From positions 1 through 64,000 of the forward strand of contig NZ_CP030056.1 of NCBI RefSeq assembly GCF_015291645.1: a DNA stretch of 64,000 bases, written 5' to 3'. The DNA comes from Bradyrhizobium sp. CCBAU 53340 (lineage in GTDB: Bacteria; Pseudomonadota; Alphaproteobacteria; Rhizobiales; Xanthobacteraceae). The notes below the pieces were generated by a model. It did not search any database and was not told the DNA's origin. It saw only the letters and a program-made list of their open reading frames with translations. Shown piece after piece: positions 1-8,974 of this stretch; the stretch's first letter is position 1; the number at the start of each line of letters is the position of its first letter. Position numbers and translations under genes: made by a program.

Positions 1-518
1 GCGATGAAATCGGCCTAGCCGCGGGAGAACCTCCGACGCGGCGAGGCTTTCCTCCCTCCGTCTTTGCGCTGCTGCCGGCTCTGTTGGAACGTGCCGGTAT
101 GGGCGAGCAGGGCTCGATCACGGCCTTCTATACCGTACTTGTCGAAGGTGACGGGACAGGCGATCCAATCGCCGAAGAGTCGCGCGGTATTCTCGATGGT
201 CATATCATTCTCTCACGCGCGCTCGCATCGCGAGAGCATTTTCCGGCCATCGACGTGTTGTCGAGCCGAAGTCGCGTGATGGATGCGGTCGTCTCTGTGT
301 CACATCGAAAGGCCGCCTCTTTCTTTCGAGATCTTCTTTCGCGCTATGATGAGGCCGAATTTTTGATCAAGGTCGGTGAGTACAAGCCAGGGGGCGATCC
401 GCTGACCGACCGAGCAATCGCGTCGATCGAGGACTTGCGGAATTTCTTGCGCCAGGGGCAGGATGAACCGTCCAGCTTTGAGGAGGCCATCACGTGGATG
501 TCGCGTCTTACCGACTGA
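1..518 (+). CDS. rhcN: T3SS ATPase RhcN, C-terminal part (gene begins before the window)
   Basis: This is the last ~172 residues of the YscN/FliI-family ATPase that powers the rhizobial type III secretion system at the inner membrane base. The reading frame is open from base 3 without a start, so the Walker A region lies outside the window. Visible conserved stretches are FYTVLVEGDG, the DPIAEESRGILDGH block and the HFPAIDVLSS segment, typical of the second half of F1-beta-like secretion ATPases, followed by the helical C-terminal domain. The end overlaps rhcZ by 25 bases, as expected of a tight rhc operon. The identification as RhcN rather than FliI rests on the neighbours (rhcZ-rhcQ-rhcR-rhcS-rhcT-rhcU). 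Confidence 0.93.
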   Translation, partial: DEIGLAAGEPPTRRGFPPSVFALLPALLERAGMGEQGSITAFYTVLVEGDGTGDPIAEESRGILDGHIILSRALASREHFPAIDVLSSRSRVMDAVVSVSHRKAASFFRDLLSRYDEAEFLIKVGEYKPGGDPLTDRAIASIEDLRNFLRQGQDEPSSFEEAITWMSRLTD

Positions 519-1030
519 ATCCCAGCCAAGCGTCGAAATTGCGGCTGGTGAAGGACATGAGGGAGCGAAGTGCGCTTCGTCAATTATCCAATACGCAAGC
601 CGAACGCCAAATTGCGGTTAAAGCGATGGAGAAAGCTTCCAAGAATGCCGCCAGCGCCGAGAAACGCCGCGCAAGCCTCGAAGCTGAACTTTATTTAGAA
701 CTCGCATCGTCTAACAGGATGTGCGTCACCGAACTCGACCGTAGGCTTCATCTCGTCATTGGACGCCTCACAGCTGAGATCGCAACTGCACGCCAGGTGC
801 TTGAGCAAGCGCGCATCGCTCAACAGCAGGCCCAGGCGGCGGTTGTTGAGGCGCGGGTCGTGTGGGCCAAGCGTTCGGCGGCGAGCCAGAAATGGCAGCA
901 GATTGAGTGCGATGTGCAGCGCTCGACCAACGCTTGCTCGGAGTGTGCAGCTCAAATCGAAACGGACGATGAGGTCTTGCTCCGGTATCAGAGTGGCTCG
1001 CGAAGCCAGGCAATTGGCGTTTTGATTTAA
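494..1030 (+). CDS. rhcZ: RhcZ / y4yJ-like T3SS protein (YscO/FliJ position)
   Basis: A 178-residue, Ala/Arg/Gln/Glu-rich protein that should be almost wholly alpha-helical and coiled-coil. It occupies the slot between the ATPase and RhcQ where YscO/FliJ-type stalk proteins are encoded; in rhizobia this slot is called rhcZ (y4yJ in NGR234). By analogy it would link the ATPase to the export gate. The start is GTG at 494, chosen because GAGGAG lies at 481-486. An ATG at 498 is out of frame. The gene overlaps rhcN by 25 bases and its TAA overlaps the rhcQ ATG by one base. Function is inferred from position and helix content, since this family is poorly conserved. Confidence 0.8.
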   Translation: MDVASYRLNPSQASKLRLVKDMRERSALRQLSNTQAERQIAVKAMEKASKNAASAEKRRASLEAELYLELASSNRMCVTELDRRLHLVIGRLTAEIATARQVLEQARIAQQQAQAAVVEARVVWAKRSAASQKWQQIECDVQRSTNACSECAAQIETDDEVLLRYQSGSRSQAIGVLI

Positions 1031-2148
1031 TGGCTGCTTCTCTTATGTCGGCGCGAACTGCCGACCCCGTGAACATGAGCGCGGAAAATGCGGTCGGTGA
1101 ACCGGCACGATTCGTGCCGCGGCTAAGATTGTCGCATAGCGCGGTCTCGTGCCTCAATTTGATGGCCCCCCGGCGAACGGTTCTGAAGAGCCGCCTTGGC
1201 GATACGCCGGTCTCGATATGTATTAACCGGCTTGTGTGGCAGGCGCAGCAATCGACCGCGCCGATGCTTGATTGTGTATTTCGCGTCGGAGCCGAAATGG
1301 CCGTCTTGTCGGTGCCGCGCCAGTTGGCGGAGGCATTGATTTCGACAGTGCAGCATGGCCTTACGTTACCTTCGGACCCAGCCCGCTCTTTCGTCCTCGA
1401 ACTTGCGCTTGAACCATGGTTCACTCGAGTAGAGCATCTGCTAGCGCAGGATTTGCAAATTATCCGCATCGACGAAGCAACGATGGAAGGTCCTTATCTG
1501 GAACTCGACATCGTCTACGGGGCGCTCGTGGGCAAGGCGCGGCTGTTCCTATTCTCGTCTCTTGAGGGTCCGGTTCCGGCTGCCTTCTGTAAGTTAGGCG
1601 AGATGCTTGGCCAATTGCCCCGAGAAATGCGCAAGCTTTCCCCGGAGTTGCCCATCATGGTTGCCAGCGAGATTAGCTCGCTGCGCGTGTCCGTCGGGCT
1701 TCTTCGCCAAGCACAAACTGGCGATGCGCTGTTGCCGGACGTCATTCCCTTTGCGAGCGGTCAGGTCATCCTGACTGCGGACAAATTGTGGGCGCCGGCG
1801 GAGATTGCTGGCGACAGACTAATCTTGCGGGGACCCTTCCGCCTGCAACCCCACCCTCTCAAGAGTGCATATATGACAACACGACCCCAAACCCAGCCAT
1901 CGACCCTGCCCTCGGAAACCGACATCGACAGCATTGAGATTACGCTCGTGTTCGAATGCGGCCGTTGGCCTATCCCGCTGGGTACGTTGAGGAGCGTCAA
2001 CGAAGGGCATGTCTTTGAACTTGGCCGTCCCGTTGACCGTCCGGTTGACATTGTTGCCAATGGTCGATTGATCGGCCACGGCGACATCGTGCGTGTCGGG
2101 GAGGAACTGGCCATCAGGCTACGTGGTGGGTTGGCGGTCAATGACTGA
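1030..2148 (+). CDS. rhcQ: T3SS cytoplasmic-ring protein RhcQ (YscQ/HrcQ/FliN family)
   Basis: A 372-residue protein whose last ~75 residues form a SpoA/FliN-type surface-presentation domain (core pattern PLGTLRSVNEGHVFELGRPVD, then a GHGDIVRVGEELAIRL end). This family builds the cytoplasmic sorting platform that receives effectors and docks the ATPase. The N-terminal two thirds are variable, as usual. The ATG at 1030 overlaps the rhcZ stop (TAATG), so translation is probably coupled. The 3' end overlaps the likely rhcR start by 8 bases. It is a single full-length HrcQ rather than the split HrcQa/HrcQb found in some plant pathogens. Confidence 0.9.
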   Translation: MAASLMSARTADPVNMSAENAVGEPARFVPRLRLSHSAVSCLNLMAPRRTVLKSRLGDTPVSICINRLVWQAQQSTAPMLDCVFRVGAEMAVLSVPRQLAEALISTVQHGLTLPSDPARSFVLELALEPWFTRVEHLLAQDLQIIRIDEATMEGPYLELDIVYGALVGKARLFLFSSLEGPVPAAFCKLGEMLGQLPREMRKLSPELPIMVASEISSLRVSVGLLRQAQTGDALLPDVIPFASGQVILTADKLWAPAEIAGDRLILRGPFRLQPHPLKSAYMTTRPQTQPSTLPSETDIDSIEITLVFECGRWPIPLGTLRSVNEGHVFELGRPVDRPVDIVANGRLIGHGDIVRVGEELAIRLRGGLAVND

Positions 2149-2806
2149 CATTCAGCCAGGCATTCCTGCACTTCTTGCAGCGACGGTCGGTCTCGGTCTG
2201 CTGGCGTTCGCAGTTGTCACGACGACGGCATTCATAAAAGTTTCCGTCGTTCTCTTCCTCGTGCGCAACGCGCTCGGAACCCAATCCATACCCCCGAACA
2301 TCGTTCTGTATGGCGCTGCATTGATCCTTACGGTCTTCATTGGTGCTCCAGTGCTGGAGCAGATCTACAACCACGTTACCGCCCCGCAACTTCACTACCA
2401 AACGCTCGATGACTGGGCGACAGCCGCTAAGGAGGGAAGCGAGCCGCTGCGCGCTCACCTGAAAAAGTTCAGCAGTGAGGAGCAGCGCACGTTCTTCCTG
2501 TCATCCACAGAACATGTTTGGTCAGAGGAGATGCGGGCAAACGCTACAGCGGATGATTTTGCGATTCTTGTACCGTCCTTTCTGATCTCGGAATTAAAGC
2601 GTGCCTTTGAAATCGGCTTCCTTCTCTATCTTCCATTCATCACGATTGATCTGATTGTAACGACGATTCTGATGGCCATGGGCATGTCAATGGTATCGCC
2701 CACAATGATATCTGTTCCTTTTAAGCTCTTTCTGTTCGTCACGATCGACGGATGGTCGCGGCTCATGCACGGGTTGGTGTTAAGTTACGCCACGGCCGGA
2801 GGTTAA
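2141..2806 (+). CDS. rhcR: T3SS export-gate membrane protein RhcR (YscR/FliP family)
   Basis: A 221-residue inner membrane protein of the export gate. Hydrophobic segments lie near residues 8-30, 45-65, 155-180 and 185-210, with the FliP-family signatures TTAFIKVSVVLFLVRNALG near the N-terminus and LVPSFLISELKRAFEIGFLLYLP before the third helix. The ATG at 2141 is preferred over an upstream in-frame start at 2093, because it gives the normal N-terminus and the 8-base overlap with rhcQ typical of this operon. FliP, FliQ and FliR homologues assemble together, and here rhcR, rhcS and rhcT follow in that order. Confidence 0.95.
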   Translation: MTDIQPGIPALLAATVGLGLLAFAVVTTTAFIKVSVVLFLVRNALGTQSIPPNIVLYGAALILTVFIGAPVLEQIYNHVTAPQLHYQTLDDWATAAKEGSEPLRAHLKKFSSEEQRTFFLSSTEHVWSEEMRANATADDFAILVPSFLISELKRAFEIGFLLYLPFITIDLIVTTILMAMGMSMVSPTMISVPFKLFLFVTIDGWSRLMHGLVLSYATAGG

Positions 2807-2807
2807 T

Positions 2808-3083
2808 ATGGACGAGACCAGCATCCTCACGCATTTGACCCGATCGCTCGTCCTCTTCATGATGTGGGTTCTGCCACCGCTCCTAGCAGCTCTCGTGGCC
2901 GGCTTGGGTGTTGGCATAATACAGGCGGCAACGCAGCTCCAGGATCAAACCTTGCCCCTAACCGTGAGGCTCCTCGTCGTCGTCGCCGTGCTCGTTCTGT
3001 TTTCTCGGGTGCTGAGTGCGCCGCTTATCGAACAGGCCAAACATATCTTCACGGAGTTCCCCTCTCTCACATCGAGGTATTAG
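2808..3083 (+). CDS. rhcS: T3SS export-gate membrane protein RhcS (YscS/FliQ family)
   Basis: A 91-residue protein with two hydrophobic helices (about residues 12-37 and 52-70) around a polar loop containing ATQLQDQTLP, the FliQ/YscS signature. It forms part of the helical export gate with RhcR and RhcT. The ATG follows the rhcR stop by one base, and GGAGG precedes it, overlapping the end of rhcR. Length and topology are normal for the family. Confidence 0.95.
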   Translation: MDETSILTHLTRSLVLFMMWVLPPLLAALVAGLGVGIIQAATQLQDQTLPLTVRLLVVVAVLVLFSRVLSAPLIEQAKHIFTEFPSLTSRY

Positions 3084-3105
3084 TGAGGAACCGAAGGCCG
3101 AGTTT

Positions 3106-3321
3106 GTGAGGACAAAACCGCCCATCGACATCACCGGTGAATTACCAAAGTGGCTGGCCAGTTTGTCGAGCGAGCATGAGAGTATGGGGATCGACGGCCT
3201 ACCCTGCGGGCTCGCAGTGCGGCTGGTGCTCTCGTTGAGCGCTATTAGAACGAACACCGCCGACTATTTGCGGCCTTGGCGTCAAACATTAAGGCACGGC
3301 GAGCGGAACCGGTTAGATTAG
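3106..3321 (+). CDS. Candidate small ORF between rhcS and rhcT
   Basis: The 263 bases between rhcS and rhcT are unusual in an operon whose other genes touch or overlap. They contain an open frame of 71 codons from GTG 3106 to the stop at 3321; the same frame is also open upstream, inside rhcS. The predicted peptide begins MRTKPPIDITGELPKW and has one short hydrophobic stretch (GLAVRLVLSLSAI). I recognise no family. It could be a small T3SS accessory protein, a decayed gene, or chance. It ends 25 bases before rhcT. Confidence 0.25.
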   Translation: MRTKPPIDITGELPKWLASLSSEHESMGIDGLPCGLAVRLVLSLSAIRTNTADYLRPWRQTLRHGERNRLD

Positions 3322-3346
3322 CTGAGGCGAACAACGAGCGCCGCGA

Positions 3347-4162
3347 ATGCATGCTTTGTCACCCACCGAGGCGCAAGCTCTAATTCAGAGTGCTGTCGAG
3401 TTCGTCGTTGCAGCGGGCCTTAGCGCTGCGCGGGCCTTAGGCATTATGTTGGTGCTTCCCGTATTCACGCGGCCGCAGATTAGCGGGATGATCCGCACAA
3501 GCTTGACGATCGTGATTGGACTGCCATGCCTTGCGCATGTCAAGGCCGGTCTGCAGACTCTAGATCCGGCCACCCGTCTGGCCGCGGTCGCGTTCCTCGG
3601 TCTCAAAGAGATATTCGTCGGCCTGCTGTTCGGGATGTTCCTAAGTATACCGCTATGGAGCATCCAGGCAGTTGGCGACATCATTGACACGCAACGGAGC
3701 GTTTCAAGCCAGTTGGACGATCCTGCGACGCGCAGCCAGGCCTCCGCCACGGGTCTCTTTCTCGGAACTGCTGGGGTTACTATTTTCGTTGCGTCTGGAG
3801 GTCTACAGACGATGGTTCGGTGCCTGTATGGCAGCTATCTGATCTGGCCCGTGTACCGGCTACTACCTCCTCTGACAATGCAAGGGGCAATGGAAGTTGT
3901 AGCGCTTCTCGATCATATCATGCACACGGCCCTGCTATTTTCCGGACCCGTGCTGGCTCTGCTGCTCCTGATTGAGATATCCCTCATGTTGCTAGGGCGG
4001 TTTGCGCCGCAAATTAAGCTGAACGACCTCTCCCCCACCATCAAGAACGCCGCCTTTGGCATCATCATGGTGAGTTACACCGTCTTCCTCATGGAATACA
4101 TGGGAACGGAGATTATCCAGTCCTACGGAGTGCTGGAGTGGCTCGGGAAGTTCCTAAAATGA
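3347..4162 (+). CDS. rhcT: T3SS export-gate membrane protein RhcT (YscT/FliR family)
   Basis: A 271-residue polytopic protein with about six hydrophobic segments, of normal length for FliR/YscT proteins. Recognisable blocks are [29 protein letters not shown] near residues 25-55, [27 protein letters not shown] around 87-115, and the late [16 protein letters not shown] segment. It completes the export gate with RhcR and RhcS. The start ATG at 3347 has no strong ribosome site. The stop overlaps the rhcU start as ATGA, so RhcU is probably translationally coupled. Confidence 0.94.
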   Translation: MHALSPTEAQALIQSAVEFVVAAGLSAARALGIMLVLPVFTRPQISGMIRTSLTIVIGLPCLAHVKAGLQTLDPATRLAAVAFLGLKEIFVGLLFGMFLSIPLWSIQAVGDIIDTQRSVSSQLDDPATRSQASATGLFLGTAGVTIFVASGGLQTMVRCLYGSYLIWPVYRLLPPLTMQGAMEVVALLDHIMHTALLFSGPVLALLLLIEISLMLLGRFAPQIKLNDLSPTIKNAAFGIIMVSYTVFLMEYMGTEIIQSYGVLEWLGKFLK

Positions 4163-5196
4163 GCGACTCGAGCGAAGAGAAGAAGCGTCCGCCAACTCCC
4201 AAGAAGCTACGGCAGGCGCGTAAGAAGGGACAGATCCCGCGCAGCGCCGATTTTGTGAGCGCGCTTAGCATTTGCGCCGCATTCGGCTGTCTATGTTTCC
4301 GAGCGGGCGCGATCGAGGGCGTATGGCGTGAGGGGGTGCGGCTCGTCGACAAGCTGCAGGGGCAGCCCTTCAACAGTGCGGTCCAGCAGGCACTGGTCGG
4401 ATTGATCGAACTTTCGTTGACGAGCGTTGCCCCAATCATTGGAGCGGCCGTGGCTGCAGGCATTCTAGCCAGTGTCTTGGCTGCTGGTGGGCTGACGTTC
4501 TCCGTGGAGCCGCTGAAACCAAGCCTTAAGAAATTGGATCCAATCAAAGGGCTCAAACGGATTGTCTCTCAGAAGTCGCTTGTCGAGCTTGGTAAGTCGT
4601 TGATCAAAGTGTTCCTTCTCGGCGTAACGCTGTTTTTCACCTCACTCGCAAGTTGGAAGGCGCTGGTGTACCTGCCTGTCTGCGGTTTGGGTTGTTTCAG
4701 CTTTGTATTCAAAGAGGTCAAATTCTTAATTGAAATTGCTGCTGGGGCGTTTCTGATCGGCGGCTTGACCGACCTGCTAATTCAGCGCTGGCTATTCTTG
4801 CGTGACATGCGCATGACGGAGAGTGAAGCGAAGCGCGAGTCTAAGGAGCAGGAAGGCAACCCACATGTAAAGGGCGAACACCGCCGGCTTCGTCGGGAAT
4901 CGGCGAGTGAGCCGCCGCTCGGAGTCAATCGGGCCACATTGATACTGACGGGCCCCGCGATGTTAGTTGGACTGCGCTACGTTCGTGGACAGACCGGAGT
5001 GCCGGTTTTGGTATGCCGCGGTGAGGACGAACTTGCTTCACAGTTGTTTGATCAGGCGAGGGCGCTGCATCTGAGCATTATTCAGGAACCTGCTTTGGCG
5101 CGTCAGCTGATCCGAAAGGGAATAATGGGCAAGGCCGTTCCGAAGGACTGTTTCGAGGGGGTTGCAAAGGCAGTCTTTGCCGCTGGCCTGGTCTAG
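4159..5196 (+). CDS. rhcU: T3SS export-switch protein RhcU (YscU/FlhB family) lacking NPTH
   Basis: A 345-residue YscU/FlhB homologue with the family start ([22 protein letters not shown]), four hydrophobic segments and a cytoplasmic domain with [11 protein letters not shown]. Family members cleave themselves at Asn-Pro-Thr-His, which controls substrate switching. At the aligned place (RATLILT-----LVGLRY) this protein reads Gly265-Pro266-Ala267-Met268 (bases 4951-4962), so the Asn nucleophile and the His are missing while the flanking strands are intact. The ATG at 4159 overlaps the rhcT stop and is preferred to an upstream start at 4138. It is the last gene of the plus-strand rhc run and converges on y4xK. 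Confidence 0.92.
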   Translation: MSDSSEEKKRPPTPKKLRQARKKGQIPRSADFVSALSICAAFGCLCFRAGAIEGVWREGVRLVDKLQGQPFNSAVQQALVGLIELSLTSVAPIIGAAVAAGILASVLAAGGLTFSVEPLKPSLKKLDPIKGLKRIVSQKSLVELGKSLIKVFLLGVTLFFTSLASWKALVYLPVCGLGCFSFVFKEVKFLIEIAAGAFLIGGLTDLLIQRWLFLRDMRMTESEAKRESKEQEGNPHVKGEHRRLRRESASEPPLGVNRATLILTGPAMLVGLRYVRGQTGVPVLVCRGEDELASQLFDQARALHLSIIQEPALARQLIRKGIMGKAVPKDCFEGVAKAVFAAGLV

Positions 5197-5362
5197 CTTG
5201 GCGCGGCAATGCGATGCATTCGGGCGTGTTAGTCAAAGACGTCCAGTCGCTACTTGATCTGTAAGTCACGTCGTCTGGAAAGGCGGAAGCAGATCGTGGC
5301 GTCTGCGGAAGTTGGCCGCCAGAGTATCGCCAATGCTCTTGCCGCTCAGCCATTGAGAGTGC

Positions 5363-5995
5363 TCATTGGGCTTCTGACGCAATGCGATTATGAGTGTCAC
5401 TTTCCAAGTGGCTCTTGTTGCCTGCGGCGAGACCTCCCCGTGCGGTAAGCGGAAGCACCGCACGGTCACCACTGGTTGGCAAGATAGCTCTGTTCTCGAG
5501 CAAGTCGCCGGGATCGTTGACCGTGACCGCGAGGTTATTGCGGATCGAACAGCCGAGCGTTGGATTGAAAGAATTGTCGTCTACTGAAGGGCCGATGATT
5601 GAAAGGGATGGACAGAGCGGAGGACGTGCTTCGTAAATGATCGCCTCGATTTGGACACCGAAATGGCTGGGCAGATCTACGGGGGAAGCGGACCGGCGAA
5701 TATTATAGGCGGGAACGCCCATCTCGCGGGCCTCATGAGCCACCTGCGTAATGAGCCGGGGCGAACCACTGACGTCCAGATGGAGTGCATCCCGCCGACC
5801 GCGGCTGGCGTTCGCAATGAAATTACGCAGACCATACCTCTCGGCGCGACGAAGGCTCTGTAGTCGCAAGATACTGGTCTTCTGCTCCACTTGAATCGCT
5901 TGATCAGTCGGCTCAGAATAGATCGCAGCATTATGTGTGCATCCGCCTACGGTTGCCGCTACGGCAATCAAGTGGCCCAGGTTTCGCAAGGTCAT
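5363..5995 (-). CDS. y4xK-like outer-membrane lipoprotein (CpaD family)
   Basis: A 210-residue protein with a short hydrophobic leader and a lipobox-like VGGC at residues 16-19, so probably a lipoprotein. The C-terminal half has the CpaD-family features: CPSLS, the NPTLGCSIRNNLAVTVNDPGDLL block and a late charged tail. CpaD proteins help pilus secretins in the outer membrane. In the rhizobial T3SS locus the homologue (y4xK of NGR234) follows rhcC2, as here, so a pilotin or secretin-assembly role is the natural inference. Its ATG overlaps the rhcC2 stop by one base. Confidence 0.82.
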   Translation of the reverse strand: MTLRNLGHLIAVAATVGGCTHNAAIYSEPTDQAIQVEQKTSILRLQSLRRAERYGLRNFIANASRGRRDALHLDVSGSPRLITQVAHEAREMGVPAYNIRRSASPVDLPSHFGVQIEAIIYEARPPLCPSLSIIGPSVDDNSFNPTLGCSIRNNLAVTVNDPGDLLENRAILPTSGDRAVLPLTARGGLAAGNKSHLESDTHNRIASEAQ

Positions 5996-7452
5996 TAGCG
6001 GTCCTCATTCGATAACAAAGCCGGCTCCGCCGGTCGCGTCTGGTTCGGTGCGGGAGCCTCGCGGCTTCGCGGGGGACGCGCCAACGTATTCGTTAAAATG
6101 CGCCCCCCGTCTGATGGCGGCCGGAGGCGGTCAGTCGGCGCGCTTATCTTGGCGGCAGATGATGCTGGCCGCACGATGTAAGGGGTAACGACGATGACAA
6201 GCTCCGTCTCCTGCTTCTGAAATGAGGAGGACCGAAACAGTGCACCAAGGATCGGGACATCGCCTAACCCGGGAAACGTGCTGATGTCGGTGTTGAAATT
6301 GCGTCTTATGAGCCCGCCGATTGCAAAGCTCTGACCGCTGGCAAGCTCGACAACAGTACTGGCACGTCGCGTGGAGAGGCCAGGCAGAGACATTCCGTTG
6401 ATATTGACTTCACCTTCTTTGGATAACTCACTGACTTCAGGCTTGACGTGGATATTGATCTGATTGTTGCTGAGAACGGTCGGAACGAACTCCAGACTGA
6501 TTCCGAATTGACGGAATTGAACTGAGAGTTGACGATTGTCCTGCATGACCGGAATTGGAAATTCGCCGCCTGCCAGGAAGCTTGCTGATTCGCCGGACAT
6601 CGCGGTAAGAGTTGGCTCCGCCAATACCGACGCGAGATGCTCGTTGGCGAGGGCGTCAAGTACAGCACTGATGTTCGTGCTGCCAACGCCGACTCCGACA
6701 CTTGCCGTGCCGCCACCCCGGCTCGCACCGGAACCGCCAGGCTTGCCACTGCTAAACCCGAAAATGACCGCTCCGTTTTGGCCCGATGCAGAGAGGTTGA
6801 TGCCAAGCTCCTTCACGGCGCTGCGCGAGACTTCCGCCACGCGCACGCTAAGCGTCACTTGCAATGAGCCGGCCACTTGGATGTTGTTGACGACCAGCGC
6901 GCCCGCGCCCAGAAATTGCTCGGTAATCTTCTTGGCGCGCTCAACGACGTCGACACTTGGTGCTGTCCCTCTCAGAATTGCGCCGCGTGGCGTATAGGTG
7001 ACTTGGATCGGATGGTCCCCGAGCTCAGCCTTTAGTGCAGCACGCAAATCCTCGATAGGCTGGGTAACGACAACACGTAACTCGGCTAACGCTTCTCCAT
7101 TGTCGTTCAAAGCAAATAGGCTGGTCCGTCCCGACTGTTTTCCAAAGACGAAGATGGTTGTATTCGATGGGGCCTGGTAGTCGGCTATCGTTGGGTCGGC
7201 AACGAATATGCTGGCCGCCGGCGCCGGAAGATGAATCGTCTGGCCCTGAGAGGAGGAAAGATTCAAGACCCCGCTAAGGCTGTCAGTTGTTGACCGTGGC
7301 GACGCCTGATTAGGGTCGCGCTTTATCTGAGCTGCGGTAGTGGGCGGCAGCACGAGAGGAAGCGAGCAAACGACATACAGAAGGCGCGAGCGAATAGCTG
7401 AGGTGACCGCCGTCGGCCATCGGCAGCTGCGAACATCAAGGGGGAACTTCAA
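5995..7452 (-). CDS. rhcC2: T3SS outer-membrane secretin subunit RhcC2
   Basis: A 485-residue secretin of the CpaC/HrcC type. It has a signal peptide (hydrophobic segment near residues 25-42), a BON/N-domain region rich in beta-strands (VADPTIADYQAP, GKQSGRTSLFA) and a C-terminal secretin domain: a Gly/Ser-rich stretch near residue 230, AVLDALANEHLASVLAEPTLTA, FLAGGEFPIPV, and late VVVTPYIVRP. In rhizobia the secretin function is divided between rhcC1, near nolB and outside this window, and rhcC2. The gene lies 13 bases downstream of ttsI and is probably co-transcribed with it and y4xK. Confidence 0.9.
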   Translation of the reverse strand: MKFPLDVRSCRWPTAVTSAIRSRLLYVVCSLPLVLPPTTAAQIKRDPNQASPRSTTDSLSGVLNLSSSQGQTIHLPAPAASIFVADPTIADYQAPSNTTIFVFGKQSGRTSLFALNDNGEALAELRVVVTQPIEDLRAALKAELGDHPIQVTYTPRGAILRGTAPSVDVVERAKKITEQFLGAGALVVNNIQVAGSLQVTLSVRVAEVSRSAVKELGINLSASGQNGAVIFGFSSGKPGGSGASRGGGTASVGVGVGSTNISAVLDALANEHLASVLAEPTLTAMSGESASFLAGGEFPIPVMQDNRQLSVQFRQFGISLEFVPTVLSNNQINIHVKPEVSELSKEGEVNINGMSLPGLSTRRASTVVELASGQSFAIGGLIRRNFNTDISTFPGLGDVPILGALFRSSSFQKQETELVIVVTPYIVRPASSAAKISAPTDRLRPPSDGGRILTNTLARPPRSREAPAPNQTRPAEPALLSNEDR

Positions 7453-7465
7453 CTGAGCGTCGTTT

Positions 7466-8164
7466 TCAAGTGTGGCGGCAAGGCAGCGGATCGTTCTTCA
7501 GTTCAAGCGCGTAGCCGACGCCGCGCGCGGTTTTGATTCGTAGCGTTGTGCCGGACTTGCTCAAATGTGTGCGCAATCGATAGATCCCGACTTCTAAGGC
7601 ATTGGTCGAGACTTCATCGTCAAACGCATAGAGGCTTTCCTCTAGCAACGCTCGCGGCACGGTGCGGCCTGCTCGGCTGAGCAGATGTTCGAGAATGCAG
7701 ACTTCGCGGCGCGCAATTCTGAGTGGCCGACCGTCAACTGAGACTTGCCGGCCAATAGGATCGAAATGTAAGTTCCCGAAGGTGATCACGGGTGCCGTCA
7801 ATTGCGTCGATCGTCGCAAAATGGCGCGCATTCGAGCAATAAGCTCATCGATAGACACCGGCTTAGGAAGAAAATCGTCGGCGCCACCATTGAATATCGC
7901 GATCCTGGTCTCAAGATCGCTCAGGCTGCTCATCATCATGGCAGGCATTGAATATCCTTCACGTCTCAACTGTTTCAACCAGTCCAATCCATTTCCGTCC
8001 GGCAGAGCCAACTCGAGCAAGAGAATGTGATAGCTGGCACAACTCAGCGCGGTCTCCGCTTCGTCAAGAGTAGAGATGAGGTCCACGGCAAAACCGCGAA
8101 CGAACAGGGTTTTCTTGGCGGCTCGCACGAAGGCGGCGTCCTGATCGACCAGTAGGATTCGCAT
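7466..8164 (-). CDS. ttsI: TtsI, OmpR-type activator of the T3SS regulon
   Basis: A 232-residue response regulator with an N-terminal receiver (1-115) and an OmpR/PhoB winged-helix domain (130-222, with the SVDGRPLRIARREVCILEHLL and KTARGVGY blocks). TtsI is the known NodD-induced activator that binds tts boxes in front of T3SS and effector genes. The acidic pocket (Asp7, Asp9) and the Lys of LPKP are present, but the phosphoacceptor position is Glu51 (HILLLELALPDG). Asp-to-Glu often mimics phosphorylation, so activity is probably set by transcription from the nod box upstream rather than by a kinase. It is followed closely by rhcC2 and y4xK. Confidence 0.93.
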   Translation of the reverse strand: MRILLVDQDAAFVRAAKKTLFVRGFAVDLISTLDEAETALSCASYHILLLELALPDGNGLDWLKQLRREGYSMPAMMMSSLSDLETRIAIFNGGADDFLPKPVSIDELIARMRAILRRSTQLTAPVITFGNLHFDPIGRQVSVDGRPLRIARREVCILEHLLSRAGRTVPRALLEESLYAFDDEVSTNALEVGIYRLRTHLSKSGTTLRIKTARGVGYALELKNDPLPCRHT

Positions 8165-8350
8165 TGTGGTCGCCTATAGTGCGATTGTGTCGAGGCCTGA
8201 GCGCATCACTGTCGGCACGGAGCTACGATGATCCCCCCGCCTGGTCGAGCAGCTGCAATTGTCGAGCATTTGACTGAAGAGAAAATCGAACCGCACGAGT
8301 AGCTGCGTCCTCCTTGTAAAGAACGGATACGACTTACGAGGCTTCAGGTA

Positions 8351-8398
8351 GGATCGAAAAATCAATTTTCTTGATAGTGTTCATCCAAGCCGCGAATA
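8351..8398 (-). promoter_or_regulatory. nod box upstream of ttsI
   Basis: Read on the minus strand, this 48-base stretch contains GGATG, five bases, TATC, then an A-rich AA-A-AAT-GATTTT block and a closing ATCC. The left arm preceding GGATG (positions 8382-8398) matches 14 of 17 positions of the nod-box consensus as I remember it. It lies about 190 bases upstream of the ttsI start in the correct orientation. NodD binds nod boxes, and ttsI of other rhizobia is controlled this way. One base appears missing near the 3' end relative to the consensus. Confidence 0.82.
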
Positions 8399-8974
8399 GG
8401 TTGCAAAGGGAATGCACGTAGCGGCGCGGAGAGTCAGCGCCTAGCTCGCCGCGAGCCGATGAATAAGCGGAAGCAGCAACGCTCTTATGCGTTGGCTTGC
8501 CGCGTCGAAAAACAGAACCGCGAGCATCGGGCGTCGCTGTTGACGCGCAGGTTGGGTGCCGGCGCTCGATTGTGCGTCAATGTGTTCCGCTATGGCCCAG
8601 GACGTCCCATCGGCTCAACGCTTTGAAGGAGGGGGCCTCGAACGTCTCGTCCTCTTTCCGCTTCGGCCAGATCGAGGAGCCGTAATAATCGTATCGCGGC
8701 GCCGGGGATTTCGTACAGCAACGCGTGCAAGTCCAAGCTGATCAGCTTGTACGGTCAAGCCGAAGCGGCACGACGCGCTTGCTGAAGGAACTCAGCTTCT
8801 TAGGGCTGACACCCCGAAAGGGATCGACCCCTTCAAAAAGTACCGATGGAATTTGTGGCGAATCTGGCCGGAAAGCGGTTAAGGCCGTCACTCAAGGCCC
8901 TGAAGGCGCCGGCGGTGTGACTAGGGAACCCGCAGCGTTAGCTCTTGAGACTGCGGCTAATCGCCAGCGCTTCG

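Noticed and set aside
3838..3868. CTACTACC-like half-site in rhcT
   Set aside because: No inverted partner at the right distance, and it lies within a conserved coding sequence.
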